Shown here piece by piece: positions 35,423 to 44,639 of a stretch of 64,000 nt of DNA (its first letter is position 1; the number at the start of each line of letters is the position of its first letter). The DNA is taken from NCBI RefSeq assembly GCF_011927825.1, contig NZ_JAATJI010000001.1:2400001-2464000 (forward strand). Reading direction: 5' to 3'. The stretch is from Polymorphobacter fuscus. Its GTDB lineage: Bacteria; Pseudomonadota; Alphaproteobacteria; Sphingomonadales; Sphingomonadaceae. The position numbers and the translations under genes were made by a program. The notes under the pieces are model-generated. The model was not told the DNA's origin and ran no database searches. It saw only the letters and a list, made by a program, of their open reading frames with translations.

Positions 35423-36016
35423 TCAGGCCGGCGAAACCGAAGTCCGGACACGGCGACGCGCTGCTGCGCCGACCATGCCGAAGCCGGCAATCATCATCGC
35501 CCATGACGCAGGCTCAGGAACGGCTGCGACATTTCCGATCTGGATCTTGAAGGTGTCTGCGTTCGCACCACTGTTGAAGTTGTACGTGTAGGTCCCCGGC
35601 GTAAGACCCAGCGAAGCGAAGGTCCGGTTGCTATATGTCGAGGTGCTCGGGGCGATCTGCGTTCCGGAAACGTATCCGTTTGGCACGATGAACAGACTTT
35701 GGCTGAGCCCCACAACATCGCCCGTATTAGTGTCTGCCTGAACAAAGCCAGATCTTCCAAAGCTGTCGGGGCCAGTCAAACCTGAGTAAGTCGGCCCTCC
35801 CCCAAAGCCCACAACCATGAAAACTGGATCTTCGGCACGAAGCGCACCGTTGGCTACGTTCGGACCAAGCGAGGTCAGACCCGTCAGGTTCAACGAGCCA
35901 GAGCCAGTGACAACAACATCGTTACCCACTTCTTTAACATCAAAAATATAGGCGGCGGACGCAGGTGTTGCGAACGTCGACAGCAATAAGCAGGCAACCA
36001 AAGCATTCTTAATCAT
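35423..36016 (-). CDS. PEPxxWA-CTERM sorting domain protein (3 of 6)
   Basis: A 197-residue secreted protein: signal peptide 1-22 (ALVACLLLSTFATPASA), a beta-rich body with GSLNLTGLTSLGP, GGPTYSGLTGPDSFG and a final SGANADTFKIQIGN strand typical of choice-of-anchor-type surface domains, and the sorting tail from residue 167 (PEPASWAMMIAGFGMVG). The start at 36016 follows TTGGAG; the frame upstream of it lacks a signal peptide. Function unknown. Confidence 0.85.
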   Translation of the reverse strand: MIKNALVACLLLSTFATPASAAYIFDVKEVGNDVVVTGSGSLNLTGLTSLGPNVANGALRAEDPVFMVVGFGGGPTYSGLTGPDSFGRSGFVQADTNTGDVVGLSQSLFIVPNGYVSGTQIAPSTSTYSNRTFASLGLTPGTYTYNFNSGANADTFKIQIGNVAAVPEPASWAMMIAGFGMVGAAARRRVRTSVSPA

Positions 36017-36490
36017 ACACACTCCAAAAAAAGAAACATCGGAACAATCCGTTACGACGCCAGACAAAACCGTTGCCTATTGTTAAACCGAGTTCGACGC
36101 ATTTAAGCGAGTGCCCCAACCTTCCATTGTGGGACATTTGCCGCTAACCGCGCGTCCGATATCAAGGCAATAAACCCACGGGCAAAATTGCTCATGGCTT
36201 TCCTCGAGTGGATGCAATCGGCCCCCCGGCCGTAGCCGAAGTGATGCCCGCGGCAACCAGATCGGGCGAAGAAATAGTCCCCATCAGTCTTATCGAGAGT
36301 GACCTAACCGTCGCCCGGCCTAGACGCCGTAAGGCCCTGTTAATGGTCCAGGCGAACTCGACGCAATGAACCAGCTACTCATTTTGGATAACCGACGGTT
36401 TCGTGGTTACCGACCCTCTGGTAGCTGCCGAAACAGCGCATCGAACCGCTATCTAGGCGGTAGCGGATGATCGTCACAGGGAGTAAACAT
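36017..36490. other. Divergent promoter region of two PEP-CTERM genes
   Basis: 474 bases between starts at 36016 and 36491. I looked for TGGCAC-N5-TTGCA on both strands and found no acceptable match, unlike the genes at 3902 and 37446. No gene seen. Confidence 0.5.
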
Positions 36491-37054
36491 GTGAAAAGTC
36501 TCTATTTCGTTGCATTGGCCAGCGTTGCTCTTCTGGGGTCGCCAGCTTTCGCAGCCGGGCCAAATCTCACGGTCGAGGGTGACACAATCGTTGCCCCGAC
36601 GTTTCATCGCCCGCAAGAAAACGGCAGCGATGCACCGGTCATGCTCGATGATTTCGGCATGGATGTCGCCTACCAAGCTACCGAGTTCACGGTGCTGGCG
36701 AGCGGCGCGTATATGATCACGATGCTCAGTGAGTTCGATAATTATCTTGGGCTCTACGCGGGAAGCTTCGATCCAAGCTCGCCGCTGGCCAACGCGCAAA
36801 TCTACAATGACGATTTGGTAGGAAGAAATAGCGGTTTCACGACCGAGCTTACCCTCGGAACGTCATATTTTGTCGTCGCGTCGGGTTACAGCGATTGGGA
36901 TAAGGGAGCTTACACGCTCTCGTTCTTCGGCCCGGGCGAGATCGTGCTCGCCAGCGCCGGTGCAGTGCCCGAGCCTGCTGCATGGGCGATGATGATTGCA
37001 GGCTTCGGCCTCGTCGGCGGCACAATGCGCCAGCGTCGAACGGCAGTCGCTTAA
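36491..37054 (+). CDS. PEPxxWA-CTERM sorting domain protein (4 of 6)
   Basis: A 187-residue secreted protein: signal peptide 1-22 ending SPAFAA, a domain (about 45-145) whose pattern YQATEFTVLASGAYMITMLS, YLGLYAGSFDPSSPLANAQI, LGTSYFVVASGY resembles bacterial pre-peptidase C-terminal/beta-sandwich domains, then the sorting tail from residue 160 (PEPAAWAMMIAGFGLVG). The start is GTG at 36491, seven bases after GGGAG; the ATG at 36467 would lengthen the signal peptide unnaturally. A 9-bp hairpin (37075-37083 with 37094-37102) follows. Confidence 0.83.
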   Translation: MKSLYFVALASVALLGSPAFAAGPNLTVEGDTIVAPTFHRPQENGSDAPVMLDDFGMDVAYQATEFTVLASGAYMITMLSEFDNYLGLYAGSFDPSSPLANAQIYNDDLVGRNSGFTTELTLGTSYFVVASGYSDWDKGAYTLSFFGPGEIVLASAGAVPEPAAWAMMIAGFGLVGGTMRQRRTAVA

Positions 37055-37074
37055 CGGCAAATGGCGTGGGCTGT

Positions 37075-37102
37075 GCAGGGGATCGTAGCCGTAATCCCCT
37101 GC
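37075..37102 (+). terminator. Possible terminator after the fourth PEP-CTERM gene
   Basis: A perfect 9-bp stem GCAGGGGAT/ATCCCCTGC with a 10-base loop, 20 bases past the stop. No real T-run follows, so it may be a transcript-stabilising hairpin instead. Confidence 0.4.
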
Positions 37103-37371
37103 TATGCTCCTTTGCCATGACATAAAGCATGCCTTTCACTGGGCGTCGGACGCGTCGTGTTTCCGGCGGACTTTGGCGGCGCCCACGACAGGGGGCTCCA
37201 GATTGGCTGTCGATCATAGAATATGATGCATTTTGCTGACGGGTATCGCCCGAGGGAGCTGCGTAGCCTTGCTGGCGCGTTAACTCTAATGGCACACAAA
37301 GTGCCGGTATGCTTTACACTTCCGATTCTATCGAAGTCACTAAGGTATTGTTTCTGCTCCGTTAAGGTTAT

Positions 37372-37387
37372 TGGCACCGATGTTGCA
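37372..37387 (+). promoter_or_regulatory. Sigma-54 promoter, consensus match
   Basis: TGGCAC-CGATG-TTGCA matches the RpoN -24/-12 consensus at every defined base with the right spacing. The predicted start is near 37398, 48 bases before the ATG of the PEP-CTERM gene at 37446. Confidence 0.8.
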
Positions 37388-37402
37388 TAGGTTTGCCGTG
37401 TA

Positions 37403-37423
37403 GGGCCTGCTCGTTGCAGGCCC
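37403..37423 (+). promoter_or_regulatory. 5' leader hairpin of the PEP-CTERM gene
   Basis: A perfect 8-bp stem (37403-37410 with 37416-37423) with a 5-base loop sits right after the predicted RpoN transcript start and before the AGGGTAG ribosome site. Likely role: mRNA stability or translation control; not shown. Confidence 0.5.
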
Positions 37424-37445
37424 GACGTAACAACAGGGTAGAAAA

Positions 37446-38231
37446 ATGGTCTTCAAGCGTTTCCTTCTCGCCGCCGCCACGATCGCTACCGTTGCAGCAA
37501 CCCCGGCATCGGCCGTCATCCTGCTCGCCGATGTCGCGGGCGCGGGCGCTGCGACAACCTCGGTCACCGAGTCGAACATCTCGCTCGCCCTGACCGTTAC
37601 GGCACTCACGTTTTCGCTGCCGGTGGCGACGACGGTCAATAGCGGTCTGACGAACATCAGCAGCTTCGCCAATGCGGCTCCCAACCAGATCACCCAGACC
37701 GCCGGCGGCCTCGGCATCAACGGTGGCGGTTCGGGGACGCAGATGGATACCAACACCCGCACGGCGCGCGAAGCGTTCCTGCTGACCGGCAGCGACGCAT
37801 TTTACCTGCGCGGCCTCAAGCTGACTGCGGTCGATGCCGATGACACCCTTCAGGTGTACGGCGTGAACACGAATGGTAGTCTCGTCGACCTCGGCTATGG
37901 CACGGGCTTTTCGGCAACGGTCGACGCCGCTGTCGCCGCTTCGGCCACGATCAAGGGCGGTGCTGGGGGAACGCTCATCGGCAACACCTTCTCCAGCGCC
38001 AATGGCGGCACCAGCACCTTCGGACTCGACATCACGACGCGCTTCGATCGTTATATCCTGACGACGCGGGCGGGTGGCCATGTCAACTTCCTCGGCAATG
38101 GCGGCCAGGGCTACGCATTGAGCGCCATCACCGCCGAGGTGCCGGAGCCGGCGACCTGGGGCATGATGATCCTCGGCTTCGGCATGGTCGGCATCGCTGC
38201 CCGCCGCCGCAAGGCTGCTGTCGCGGCCTGA
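37446..38231 (+). CDS. PEPxxWA-CTERM sorting domain protein (5 of 6)
   Basis: A 261-residue secreted protein, the largest PEP-CTERM member here. Signal peptide 1-23 (LAAATIATVAATPASA); a beta-rich, Thr/Ser/Gly-rich body with LKLTAVDADDTLQVYGVNTNGSL-like strands; sorting tail from residue 233 (PEPATWGMMILGFGMVG, then ARRRK). It has its own consensus sigma-54 promoter, a leader hairpin and a strong terminator, so it is a single-gene unit. Probably an exosortase-processed surface or matrix protein. Confidence 0.87.
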   Translation: MVFKRFLLAAATIATVAATPASAVILLADVAGAGAATTSVTESNISLALTVTALTFSLPVATTVNSGLTNISSFANAAPNQITQTAGGLGINGGGSGTQMDTNTRTAREAFLLTGSDAFYLRGLKLTAVDADDTLQVYGVNTNGSLVDLGYGTGFSATVDAAVAASATIKGGAGGTLIGNTFSSANGGTSTFGLDITTRFDRYILTTRAGGHVNFLGNGGQGYALSAITAEVPEPATWGMMILGFGMVGIAARRRKAAVAA

Positions 38232-38255
38232 TCGCTCATCGGCGGCCCGAACAAG

Positions 38256-38288
38256 GGGCGGCGGCCAGTACAGGCCGCCGCCCTTTTT
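38256..38288 (+). terminator. Strong rho-independent terminator
   Basis: An 11-bp GC stem (38256-38266 with 38273-38283), 6-base loop, then TTTTTATT. It ends the PEP-CTERM gene at 38231. Confidence 0.93.
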
Positions 38289-38675
38289 ATTGGCGAACCC
38301 CGAAGCCGAACAGAGCTACCGACCACCGCACGAACCAAAAGGTCGCCTCCGCATGAGAAGCGATGTTGGCCGCATTCGGCTTGTCCGTCATGATCAGATT
38401 ATCCCCGCACCGATATCAGTGGAAGGGCGGTTTTAAGCGCAGCAATACCAGCGAGCGTCTCGCCTGTTCCAAGACTGCCGTGGTCGAGACGAAGGACAGC
38501 GGGGTCTTCACAATGGCATTCCACATGAACGGGCACCCAGGTTCGGCAAGTCTCCCTAAAGGGGACCCTCAAGCGTCACCAAAACCTGATCCAAGGTTCC
38601 GAAAGTTGATTCAAGGCGATTGATTGGAGGCAGCGTCGGGCAAACGGATCGGGGCCCCAACGGTCGTCATTGCCA
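38289..38675. other. Stretch without a recognised gene
   Basis: About 390 bases between the terminator and the metallohydrolase stop. A plus-strand frame (38363-38623) has no resemblance to known proteins. No terminator hairpin with a T-run was found for the minus-strand operon. Confidence 0.5.
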
Positions 38676-40169
38676 TCATTCGACGACGATGGCGTTGGAC
38701 ATAAGGATCGCCTGACCGTCCCGCAGCACGGCAAGCCGCAAAAGATGGCGGCCTTTGGCGAGCTTCAGCGGCGTCGCAATCGCCTGCCGCACGCCCGAAA
38801 GCCGATGCTCGGCCACGATCGTGTCGCCATCGATCACCCGCAGTATTGTCCCGGCAGGCGCCGCAACATCGGCATCGAGCACGACCGGCCTGGCCCCCCG
38901 CATCGCGACTCCTCCCATATGGGTTCGTACGCCGCCGATGCGCAGGGTGAAGTCGAGATGGCGCCCGGGCACATTCTCGGTATCGATGAATACCCGGCCG
39001 CGCTTGATGCCGCCGAGCACCGCCGGCTGGGTTAGGTCATCGGCAAACACCACTGTCACTGGCCGCCCGACAACGCCGAGCGTATCGGTGCGCGCCGCGC
39101 CGTCGTGATTGTCCGAGGCGCCGAGCGCAGTGGTGGCGCCGTTTGCTGCCACCCAGTTGCGCCAGAACGGCGTTCCGTCGACCGGGCCCGACACGGCGCC
39201 GCCGACGGCTCCGACCGACGCGCCGTTCACGGTCTCGATCGCATCGACCTTGGCGGGGTCGACCGCTGGCATCGTCCAGCCGCACCCCATGCACCGCTCG
39301 TCGGATGGCAGCCTCGGATGGTTGACGACGACGATGCCGCCCAGCCGGTGTACCGTGTCGGCGATCATGTCGAAGGTCACCGGGCCCCCGGGCTGGATTC
39401 GAAAATCGATCGGCCGGGTCACGCCGTGAATGTTGAAATGTCCGAAGAAGGTGGTGATCTCGCGTCCCGGGATCAGCAGCATCCTGTCAAAATATGGCTG
39501 GGCCTCGCGCAGAGGGCCGTGATGCGCAACGCTGTTGTGCTCGGTCAGCGAGACGAAATCGAGTCCGTGCGCCGCCGCCGTTTGCAAGGTCAGGAAAAGC
39601 GGGCACGGCACCTTGGCGCCGCCCGATTGGGGCGCACAGGCGCCATCGGACTGGCCGCTGTGGAGATGCAGGTCGCCGCGATACCAGCCGGGGCCGCGCC
39701 CAGCGGTCGGCGGCGGCGTGTCGGGCTCGCCGGGCTTCAGGAACCACAGCCGCGCCGTCCAAGTTGCGACCACGCCGTCGCGGATGTTGGGCACGGCGAT
39801 CAGCAGCTTCCACGCACCCGGCACCATCGCGCCCGGCAGGTATGACGGGGTCGACGCTGTCTCGCCGACAAGGATGACCCGCTTGTTGGAACCCGACGCG
39901 CCGCGGATGCCATTCGGGTCTTCCAGTCCGATGTCGATGACGGTGCGTTCTTCCTGCCGATCGAGGTCGATCGCGATCAGCAGCCGGTCGGCCCCTTTTG
40001 GAAAGGCGAAGGGAACGGACTTGTAGGTCTGGTAATCGGCGCGGCTGATCTGCCCGGTCAGTACCCGGTCCGGCGCCCTCCCGCCGGCGAGCCCGCCATC
40101 AGTCCCGGGGTTGGCCGCTGCCGCGGGCGCCGCCAGCAGCGCCAGCAGCAGCCAGGCCAGCCAGCGCAT
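38676..40169 (-). CDS. CehA/McbA family metallohydrolase (PHP domain), secreted
   Basis: A 497-residue protein with a signal peptide (1-19). After an N-terminal beta domain (about 30-165) comes a PHP-like metal hydrolase: YRGDLHLHSGQSDG, LDFVSLTEHNS, LLIPGREITTFFGHFNIHG, VNHPRLPSDERC, ALGASDNHDG supply the His/Asp/Glu ligands in the usual order. CehA and McbA hydrolyse carbaryl, but most members act on unknown esters or phosphoesters. It starts on the last base of the TonB receptor stop, so it works with that receptor, probably on the imported or captured compound. Confidence 0.9.
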   Translation of the reverse strand: MRWLAWLLLALLAAPAAAANPGTDGGLAGGRAPDRVLTGQISRADYQTYKSVPFAFPKGADRLLIAIDLDRQEERTVIDIGLEDPNGIRGASGSNKRVILVGETASTPSYLPGAMVPGAWKLLIAVPNIRDGVVATWTARLWFLKPGEPDTPPPTAGRGPGWYRGDLHLHSGQSDGACAPQSGGAKVPCPLFLTLQTAAAHGLDFVSLTEHNSVAHHGPLREAQPYFDRMLLIPGREITTFFGHFNIHGVTRPIDFRIQPGGPVTFDMIADTVHRLGGIVVVNHPRLPSDERCMGCGWTMPAVDPAKVDAIETVNGASVGAVGGAVSGPVDGTPFWRNWVAANGATTALGASDNHDGAARTDTLGVVGRPVTVVFADDLTQPAVLGGIKRGRVFIDTENVPGRHLDFTLRIGGVRTHMGGVAMRGARPVVLDADVAAPAGTILRVIDGDTIVAEHRLSGVRQAIATPLKLAKGRHLLRLAVLRDGQAILMSNAIVVE

Positions 40170-42640
40170 CAGAAGCTGACCGTTGCAGACGCCCGGATGA
40201 TGCGGCCGAAGTTCGGCCGTGCCAGGAAATATTGGGCGCCGGCATCGCCAGACACAAAGCTGCCGGCACGGGGATTGCCCTCGGTCAGCTGCAGCGTGTC
40301 GAACAGATTGGACACGTTGAGGCCGGCGGCGACATTTTCGGTCACCACAGCGCGCAGGTTGAGGTTGACGTTGGTGAACGCCGGCAGCGGTTGCGAATTG
40401 GCGATATCGGCGAACCGCTTGGTATAATGTTCGACTTCGACCTCGCCGCGCAGCCGGTCGTCGAACAGGTTGATCCCCGGCGTCAAGCGCACCGCGAGTT
40501 TCGGAACACGGATCAGCTGGCGACCGCTGAAATCGACGGGGTTGCCGGTTGCATCGGTGTAAGTGAAATTCTTGTAATTCGGGTCTTGCCAGGTCAGCGC
40601 CAGCCCAAGGTCGAACCAGCCGACCGGCCGCACCCGCGCTTCTGCCTCGACGCCGAAGGTTTCCGAACCGGCAATCGCGACGCGCGACAGATAGGTGCTC
40701 GTCGCATTGTCGAAATACCAGTCGGTCAGCGTCAGCCGCTCGAATTTTGTCCAGAAGGCGGTGGCGAACAGGCTGACGGCCGACGCGCCATATTTGAAGC
40801 CGACTTCGCCCATCTTGATCGGTACCTTGCCCTGGTCGGTGCGGGTCGGGTTGCCGCTCCATTCGCCTGCCGATGGCAGCCGGAACGTGTCGGTATAGCG
40901 CGCGAACATTCCCATGTTCGGCTCGAACTGCCAGTTGCCGCCGACAGTCCAGCCAAAGCCGTCGTAGCGCTGGTTGACCCGCACATAGCCGTCGCCGAAG
41001 GTAGTGACATTGTTGTCGGCGATCGTCGTCGGATCGCCCAGGTTAACCGTTCGCTTGTTGGCAACGAGGCCGCGGAAGGACAGTTTCTCGTAGCGTCCCG
41101 CGAAGTCGATCCGGATCTCCGGTGTCAGCTGCCATTCGTCGCCTGCGTAGAAGGCGATGTTATCGGTTGAGATGCCTGCGTTGTCGAACAGCGAGCCGTA
41201 GCGCAGGAAGCCGTCGTCGGTAACCCGACCCACGACCGCCCCCGCTGCGTCGACAGCGACCGCATCGACACGACGCGAATTGCCGCGCACATCGAGCAAG
41301 GCCGTCCCCATGTAGCGATCGAAGCGGAAGTCCGAATGGGCATAGGTGACGCCGGCCGCAAGCGCATGGTTGCCGACCGTCGCAGTGATGCGGTTGTCGG
41401 AGATGATCTCGTCGAGCGGCACCGATGCCGACAGGAAATTGCCCTGCACGAGCAGGCCGTTGCCGTTGGCGTCGGCCGGGACCGCGCTGCCGTCGTCGGC
41501 ATAGCGCAGCTGGATGCCGGTGGCGCCGGTCAGCCCGCCGGCGCGCGCCTGCGCCAGCAGGCTGGTGCGGTAGTTGGCGATGGTATCGACGTTGCCGGTC
41601 GGGAACAGCGCGTTGCGCAGGATATCGCTGGTGCGATATCGGTTGCGCGTTTCGAAGTGAACGCCCTCGGCCATCCGCACCTTGGCTTCAAGGGTAACAG
41701 CGGTCAGCTGGGTGTGGCTGCCTTCGGTCAGGTCGAAATCGAACGGGCCGCCGACATTCTTGATTGCCACGCGCTGGTTGTTGCTGCCGGCCAGCGTGTC
41801 GCGCAGGGGGTCGAAGCCCGGAACTGCGATGATGCCGCCATCGGAATTGAAGGTCAGCGGGACCGGCAGATAAAAGGGCGTGCGATCGTCGAGGTGCCGG
41901 ACATCGAGCAGAACACTGTTGTCGCCATCGTCATAGTTGAGCGTCGCGCGGATCTGGCCGCCCTTTTCGGCGGTAAAGCCCATGTCGCGCATGCCATCGC
42001 CCTCGCGGTAGAAGCCGCCGACGAGAAGGCCGAGATTGGGGGCGATTTCCTTGCCGAACCAGGCGTCGACGCGGTGCGCTGTGGTGTCGGTGAACGTGTA
42101 GCGGACCGACCCGGCGCCGCCTGGCGTATCGGTGCCCCGGCGGGTGATGAAGTTGACGACACCGCCCGGTGAGTTCGGCGAGAAGATCGACGCCGGCCCG
42201 CCGCGCACAGCTTCAACGCGGGCAATGGTATCATCGACGCGGAAGCTCTGGTCGGCATTGAGATAGCCGAGCGCGCCGTCATATTGCACCGGCAGGCTGT
42301 TTTCCTGCAGGCCGACCGACGAATAGCCGTCCGTGGGGATGCCGCGCGAGCGGACGTTGTTCGACCCTTCGCCGCCCGACGATTCGACCCAGAAGCCCGG
42401 CACGCGGCGAAAGGTGTCGGCGGTGGAAATCGGCGGCGCCAGCTTCAGCGACTGCTGGTCGATGGTGGTGATGGCATAGCTCGCCTCGGCCTTGCGCATC
42501 TCCGACCCGGCGGCGCGACCGGTCACGATGATCGCGTCGAAATCGGATGCAGGGCTGGCAACAGCCGCTGCCATCTCTTGCGCCAATCCGGCGCCGGAGC
42601 AGGTGAGCGCAGCGACGGAACAGGCAAAACGAACTAACAT
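40169..42640 (-). CDS. TonB-dependent receptor (metallohydrolase operon)
   Basis: An 823-residue outer-membrane receptor. Signal peptide 1-20, TonB-box-like DAIIVTGRAAG, plug domain (TADTFRRVPGFWVESSGGEG, NNVRSRGIPTDGYSSVGLQE, VDDTIARVEAVRGGPASIF, GVVNFITRRG), and a barrel ending in Phe (IIRASATVSF). The plug form is siderophore-receptor-like (FecA/FhuA type). Its translation is coupled to a CehA/McbA-type hydrolase, which suggests a specific organic ligand that the hydrolase then splits. The ligand is not predictable from sequence. Confidence 0.93.
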   Translation of the reverse strand: MLVRFACSVAALTCSGAGLAQEMAAAVASPASDFDAIIVTGRAAGSEMRKAEASYAITTIDQQSLKLAPPISTADTFRRVPGFWVESSGGEGSNNVRSRGIPTDGYSSVGLQENSLPVQYDGALGYLNADQSFRVDDTIARVEAVRGGPASIFSPNSPGGVVNFITRRGTDTPGGAGSVRYTFTDTTAHRVDAWFGKEIAPNLGLLVGGFYREGDGMRDMGFTAEKGGQIRATLNYDDGDNSVLLDVRHLDDRTPFYLPVPLTFNSDGGIIAVPGFDPLRDTLAGSNNQRVAIKNVGGPFDFDLTEGSHTQLTAVTLEAKVRMAEGVHFETRNRYRTSDILRNALFPTGNVDTIANYRTSLLAQARAGGLTGATGIQLRYADDGSAVPADANGNGLLVQGNFLSASVPLDEIISDNRITATVGNHALAAGVTYAHSDFRFDRYMGTALLDVRGNSRRVDAVAVDAAGAVVGRVTDDGFLRYGSLFDNAGISTDNIAFYAGDEWQLTPEIRIDFAGRYEKLSFRGLVANKRTVNLGDPTTIADNNVTTFGDGYVRVNQRYDGFGWTVGGNWQFEPNMGMFARYTDTFRLPSAGEWSGNPTRTDQGKVPIKMGEVGFKYGASAVSLFATAFWTKFERLTLTDWYFDNATSTYLSRVAIAGSETFGVEAEARVRPVGWFDLGLALTWQDPNYKNFTYTDATGNPVDFSGRQLIRVPKLAVRLTPGINLFDDRLRGEVEVEHYTKRFADIANSQPLPAFTNVNLNLRAVVTENVAAGLNVSNLFDTLQLTEGNPRAGSFVSGDAGAQYFLARPNFGRIIRASATVSF

Positions 42641-43497
42641 GATGGACCCGCTGTTACAAACCGATGGGCGGGGCCGTATGCGGTGTTCATTACAAGTGGA
42701 CGTTGAATTTGCGTCGGAACCAAGACAATCGCCACCACATGCGACGGCCTGCCGGGCATTGTCGCCAGACCGCTTCCCCCCTTCGTGCTGTCAAGCCGGC
42801 TGCCTTCAGGCCGTTCCACCTTGCCGCGGTCGCCGAATTTCGAGGTGCAGCTATGGTGTCTTCAGGAACGCGTCCATCCTTATCCCGTTGTTGAGGAGGA
42901 ACCTTCGGGAGTGGAAGCATTTTGTCGATCGCCGAAAGGCTTTGTCCCGAGCCAGGACTTCGGTCGTCATCGGGGTCTCTCGCACGACCTCGCGAGATGC
43001 GAACGGTGGCTGATGAAGTCTGGAACGCCGACCTTTCGTTGACGCCGCTCGAAGCCCTTGTGCCGCAGGCTGGCGGTGACGGCCTGAGACCGGTCGTTCG
43101 CGCGGTTCACCTGTCCTACATCCGGCTGGCCATGGTCGACGGGACGATCCGAAAGCCGGATGGCCGTCTTGCCCGCTTTGGCCGGCCGTGCTGTCTCGAA
43201 AGATCGCCGACGCCGGCGTCAGGATCGCCTGCAATGGCCCATAACCGAGGACGAACTCGTCGCTGGCCGCGCCGGCTCGGCCTTGCCGTGCTGGCGCTCG
43301 CGGCAATGTTCCTCGCATTCGAATCCCGGGCTGAGCCCTCAGGTGCAGCCGAAACTGCTTGACGCAAAAGCGCTCATCCTTGTTGTCGTCGGATGCGCGA
43401 ACACTATCAGCTAGGGGACCCTTCCAGATCAGGGATTATACCCGGCTTTGGAATACTGTGGCCGTTCCTAGCGGGTCGCTGAACTGCCGTTTAACAC
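42641..43497. other. Degenerate stretch between receptor operon and transposase relic
   Basis: About 860 bases with many short overlapping frames on both strands and none I recognise. It probably includes the receptor promoter (42650-42800) and broken mobile DNA next to the ISL3 relic. GGGGACCC at 43413, found also at 38558, may be the edge of an insertion element, but a matching right end was not found. Confidence 0.4.
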
Positions 43498-44552
43498 AAG
43501 TCGACAATCTTGAGCCCAGCCACGGCACGATCATTTGCGATCTGGAACGGCGGCGCCCCATCACCTTGCTCCCGGGCCGCGAAGCGGCGACGGCACAGAT
43601 GGCACGCCGAACAGCAACAGATCGCCATTGTCGCTCGTGACCGAGGCGGCGGCTATGCCCGCGCTGCTGCCAAGGCTTATCCACGCAGTTCAGGTTGCCG
43701 ATCGATGGCATCTGATGAAGAACGCTAGTCGGGCGTTCCTGGACGCCGTCCGCAGATCGATGCGGCAAAACCGGCGCGCGGTTGGCGTCATGACGATCAA
43801 TCCCTAGCTTCTTACTGCAGCCGAGCGGCTCCAGCATGACGTATATCTCCGTCGCGAGGAAACCAACGCCGCGATCTTGGCCAGCGCCAGGGATGGCTAT
43901 GCCATCAAGGATATCGTGCGTCGCACCGGCTATGGCCCGTGGTCTGGTCAGGCGGATTTTGCGCGGCGAATGCAGTGATCTAATCCGCGTCCGGGAAAGC
44001 TCACTCGAAAACTACCTTCCGTGGCTTGCCGATTAGTGGGCAGATGGCTGTTAGAACGGTACCGAGCTGTGGCGCCGTCTGAGGACCAAGGGCTTTCGCG
44101 GTTCGCTCCGGGTCGTGACACAATGGGTCGCCCGCCACCGGCGCGCCGAGGCGGCCGACGCGGGCACACTGCATCGCTTTCGGTCAGCGCGGACGATCGC
44201 CAATCTTATGGCAATCGGACGCGACACCCTGACCAGAGCCGAGACCGTCATCGTTGCCGCTGGCAAAACCGGGGTTCCGCTCCTCGTCGAGGCACGCGAA
44301 TCCATCGACGGCTTCCACCGCAAAGCCGCTACCGATCTCGATCCGTGGGTCAAGCAGGCGTCGAGAAGCCTCGTCGCCTCGTTCGCCAACGGTGTCAGCC
44401 GCGATATCGCTGCCGTCAGGGCGGCAATCGTCTCCCCATGGTCGAATTGCTAGACGGAGGGCCAGATCACCAAGCTCAAGCGCGTCAAACGTCAGATGTA
44501 CTGTCGTGGAAAGCTCGATCTGCTCCAGGCCAGGCTCATATGTGCTGAATGA
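43498..44552 (+). pseudogene. ISL3-family transposase, degraded
   Basis: Joined across frames, the DNA gives most of an ISL3 (IS204/IS1001) transposase core: TIICDLERRRPITLLPGREA, IVARDRGGGYARAAAKAYPR, VQVADRWHLMKNASRAFLDA, RREETNAAILASARDG, GLVRRILRGE, VTQWVARHRRAEAADAGTLH, RTIANLMAIGRDTLTRAET, ASFANGVSRDIAAVRAAI, and the tail GKLDLLQARL. There are several frameshifts and an in-frame TAG at about 43805 where Asp is expected. The N-terminal zinc finger/HTH part is missing. It cannot make an active enzyme. Confidence 0.88.
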
Positions 44553-44639
44553 CCGGCAGCTTCATAAGGAGTGCGTCAGAGCCAAATTTTCGCGCCGAGC
44601 TCCCCTCAACAGGGGTCAATATTCCACGTCGGTTCACAA

